The notes under the pieces were generated by a model, which worked only from the letters and a program-made list of their open reading frames with translations, searched no databases and had not been told where the DNA came from. DNA of 64,000 nt from Streptomyces sp. ISL-10 (GTDB lineage: Bacteria; Actinomycetota; Actinomycetes; Streptomycetales; Streptomycetaceae). Both the position numbers and the translations under genes were made by a program. This document shows, in pieces, positions 62,221 to 64,000 of the stretch; position 1 is the first letter of the stretch; every line of letters begins with the position of its first letter. The stretch lies in the NCBI RefSeq assembly GCF_018614575.1, contig NZ_JAGGOJ010000003.1:682001-746000 (forward strand), given 5' to 3'.

Positions 62221-62798
62221 TGCGGACCGCTGCCCGCACCACGCGCGGCCCCGCCCTGTGCCCGCCGCGGCCGCCCGCCGGGCCGACGGCCCACCCGCAG
62301 GTCGCACGCGCCCGCGCGGCGATGCCCGGGCCCGTCACGCGGGCGATGGAGCCGGGCGGGCTGTGGCCGCAGAGGCCGTGCGCGGGTCGCCGGGTCAGGG
62401 GTGGCGTGCCGCTCGGGCCGGTGCGCGCCCGCGTGGGGGTACCGCAGGTCGGACGCGTGCTGGGCATCCAGCTGCCCGGTCCCGCGGCGGAGCCCGGCGG
62501 GTCGCGGCCGCAGCGACTGCGCACGCTTCGCTCGCTCACAGGTGGCGCGCCGCTCGGGACGGTGCGCCCCCCGGCGACGGAGCCGCAGGCCGTGCCCGGG
62601 TCCCACGTGCCCGCGCGCGTGGTGGAGCCGGGCGGGCGGCCGCGCACAGCGGGGGCGGCCGCCCGCCCCGGCGGAGCGCGTCACCGCGTGGCCGAGCCCG
62701 GAGGGGCGCCGTCTACCCGGATGCGCCGAGCCGCCTCCCGCGCGGTGACGGACGCGGGAGGCATGTCCGTGGCGCGCCCGAGGAGGGAGAGCCGATGA
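62217..62798 (+). CDS. Uncertain ORF of 193 residues filling the hpnD-hpnE gap
   Basis: The frame begins at GTG 62217 (or ATG 62220), overlapping the hpnD stop, and ends with TGA overlapping hpnE's ATG. The product is almost only Arg, Pro, Gly, Ala and Val, without membrane segments or a known motif. It contains EPGG four times. Two long segments repeat with periods of 141 and 135 nt, both multiples of three. Third positions are about 90% G/C, but so are the other positions, so coding is not proven. It may equally be a non-coding repeat array. Confidence 0.3.
   Translation: MMRTAARTTRGPALCPPRPPAGPTAHPQVARARAAMPGPVTRAMEPGGLWPQRPCAGRRVRGGVPLGPVRARVGVPQVGRVLGIQLPGPAAEPGGSRPQRLRTLRSLTGGAPLGTVRPPATEPQAVPGSHVPARVVEPGGRPRTAGAAARPGGARHRVAEPGGAPSTRMRRAASRAVTDAGGMSVARPRRESR
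62349..62700. repeat. Imperfect tandem repeats between hpnD and hpnE
   Basis: Segments beginning GAGCC(G/C)GGCGGG start at 62349, 62490 and 62625. The first two share GGTGGCG(T/C)GCCGCTCGGG further in. The units are 141 and 135 nt, and a shorter copy follows. They resemble the GGTGCGCG-type repeats upstream of galE in composition. Confidence 0.6.
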
Positions 62799-64000
62799 CG
62801 GGCGACGACCCCCTCGCCCCGCACGCCGTGGTCGTCGGCGGCGGAATCGCCGGCGTCACCGCCGCGCTGGAACTCGCCGACGCCGGACTCGAGGTCACCC
62901 TCCTGGAGGGACGGCCGCGTCTCGGCGGACTCGCGTTCTCCTTCCGCCGCGGCGACCTCACCGTCGACAACGGCCAGCACGTATACCTGCGCTGCTGCAC
63001 CGCCTACCGCTGGTTCCTCGACCGGATCGACGCCGCCGGCCTCGCGCCCGTACAGGACCGGCTGGACGTGCCCGTGCTGGACGTGGCGGCCCCCGGAGGG
63101 CCGCGGCTCGGCCGGCTGCGGCGCACCGCGCTGCCCGTGCCGCTGCACCTCGCGGGCGGCCTCGCCGCCTACCCGCACCTCTCGCTCGCCGAGCGCGCCG
63201 GTGTCGCACGCGCCGCGATGGCCCTGAACAGGATCGATCCGGCCGACCCCGCGCTGGACGGCATCGACTTCGCCACCTGGCTCGGCCGCCACGGCCAGTC
63301 CCCGCGCGCCGTCGCCGCCCTGTGGGACCTCGTCGGCGTGGCCACGCTCAACGCCCGTGCGCCCCACGCCTCCATGGCGCTCGCCGCCATGGTCTTCAGG
63401 ACGGGACTGCTCTCCGAGCCCGGAGCCGCCGACATCGGCTGGGCGCGCGTCCCCCTCGGCGAACTGCACGACACCCTCGCCCGCAAGGCTCTCGACTCGG
63501 CAGGCGTACGCACCGAACTGTCCACCCGAGTACGGGGGATCACCCGCGCCGAAGGCGGACGCTGGCAGGTGTCGGCCGGCGGCGAGACGCTCCACGCCGA
63601 CGCGGTCGTCCTCGCCGTGGCGCAGCGCGAGGCCCATGCGCTGCTGCCGGAGGGGGCGATGGAGGACCGCGACCGGCTGCTGGACATCGGTACCGCACCC
63701 ATCCTCAACGTCCATGTCCTGTACGACCGCAAGGTGCTGCGCCGCCCGTTCTTCGCCGCACTAGGCACGCCCGTCCAGTGGGTCTTCGACCGCACCGAGG
63801 CCTCCGGATTCTCGGGCGGCCAGTACCTGGCCCTGTCCCAGTCTGCCGCCGAGGACGAGATCGACGACCCGGTCGCCGTTCTGCGCGCACGGTATCTGCC
63901 GGAACTGCAGCGGCTGTTGCCCGCGGCCCGCGGCGCACGGGTACACGATTTCTTCGTCACCCGGGAGCGGACGGCGACTTTCGCCCCCGCTCCCGGCGTC
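62795..64000 (+). CDS. hpnE: HpnE, hydroxysqualene dehydroxylase (3' end outside window)
   Basis: The frame is open from ATG 62795 to the window edge, giving 402 codons of a flavoprotein. The N-terminal FAD motif is AVVVGGGIAGVTAALELADA, followed by LLEGRPRLGGLAFSF, as in amine-oxidase-like/phytoene-desaturase-like enzymes and the squalene-associated FAD protein HpnE. It would complete squalene formation from hydroxysqualene. GGAGG lies about 10 nt upstream of the start. The remaining residues, including the C-terminal FAD-binding segment, lie beyond 64000. Confidence 0.9.
   Translation, partial: MTGDDPLAPHAVVVGGGIAGVTAALELADAGLEVTLLEGRPRLGGLAFSFRRGDLTVDNGQHVYLRCCTAYRWFLDRIDAAGLAPVQDRLDVPVLDVAAPGGPRLGRLRRTALPVPLHLAGGLAAYPHLSLAERAGVARAAMALNRIDPADPALDGIDFATWLGRHGQSPRAVAALWDLVGVATLNARAPHASMALAAMVFRTGLLSEPGAADIGWARVPLGELHDTLARKALDSAGVRTELSTRVRGITRAEGGRWQVSAGGETLHADAVVLAVAQREAHALLPEGAMEDRDRLLDIGTAPILNVHVLYDRKVLRRPFFAALGTPVQWVFDRTEASGFSGGQYLALSQSAAEDEIDDPVAVLRARYLPELQRLLPAARGARVHDFFVTRERTATFAPAPGV

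Overview
The window is chromosomal DNA from a Streptomyces or a very close relative. It is very GC-rich, nearly every codon ends in G or C, and GTG and TTG starts are frequent. Purine-rich Shine-Dalgarno sites are strong, secreted hydrolases are abundant, and the gene families are typical of the genus: a protein of the SCO6745 family, idi, and a hopanoid cluster whose order resembles the S. coelicolor SCO6745-SCO6761 neighbourhood (recalled, not searched). No tRNA, rRNA, IS element or CRISPR array was seen.

Layout. 1-7.7 kb: end of an unknown gene, a Rossmann reductase, and a beta-oxidation operon (alpha-methylacyl-CoA racemase, acyl-CoA dehydrogenase, thiolase, FadB). 7.9-14.7 kb: a MerR regulator with an operator, a macro-domain protein, an aromatic hydroxylase, and an ArsO-like flavoprotein with an MFS exporter. 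14.7-19.9 kb: a secreted streptogrisin-like protease, a secreted sphingomyelinase, and a complete class I P450 system (ferredoxin, reductase, P450). 20.0-22.2 kb: a membrane protein, a relic of an ABC permease, and an MpaB-type oxygenase.

22.1-30.9 kb is a self-contained beta-1,3-glucan utilisation locus: secreted GH81 endoglucanase, oligosaccharide ABC importer, intracellular GH1 beta-glucosidase and a LacI repressor. Three near-identical palindromes (TGAGAGCGCTCTCA type) tie it together. 31.1-38.0 kb: secreted peptidases (M1, S15, M14) and a BCCT betaine transporter. 38.0-43.6 kb: a decayed interval with a D-amino-acid-oxidase remnant, an ABC-F ATPase, a small charged protein and Tex. 43.6-52.2 kb: an SCO6745-family protein, a frameshifted GlxA-type regulator with its intact DJ-1 partner, an enoyl-CoA hydratase, an RsbW-like kinase, idi, a broken GNAT gene, a methyltransferase, a CDF metal exporter and galE.

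52.9-59.9 kb is the most intriguing part. Seven head-to-tail genes, most of them overlapping, encode a large CDP-alcohol phosphotransferase with a probable CTG start, a nucleotidyltransferase, an archaeal-type sn-glycerol-1-phosphate dehydrogenase, a second and atypical CDP-alcohol phosphotransferase, a GT2 glycosyltransferase and a TagGH-like ABC exporter. Together they look like a pathway for making and exporting a glycerol-1-phosphate-containing lipid or wall glycopolymer. It is followed directly by the hopanoid precursor genes hpnC, hpnD and hpnE (cut by the window edge). These are preceded by a possible short leader ORF, and hpnD and hpnE are separated by an unusual repeat-containing ORF.
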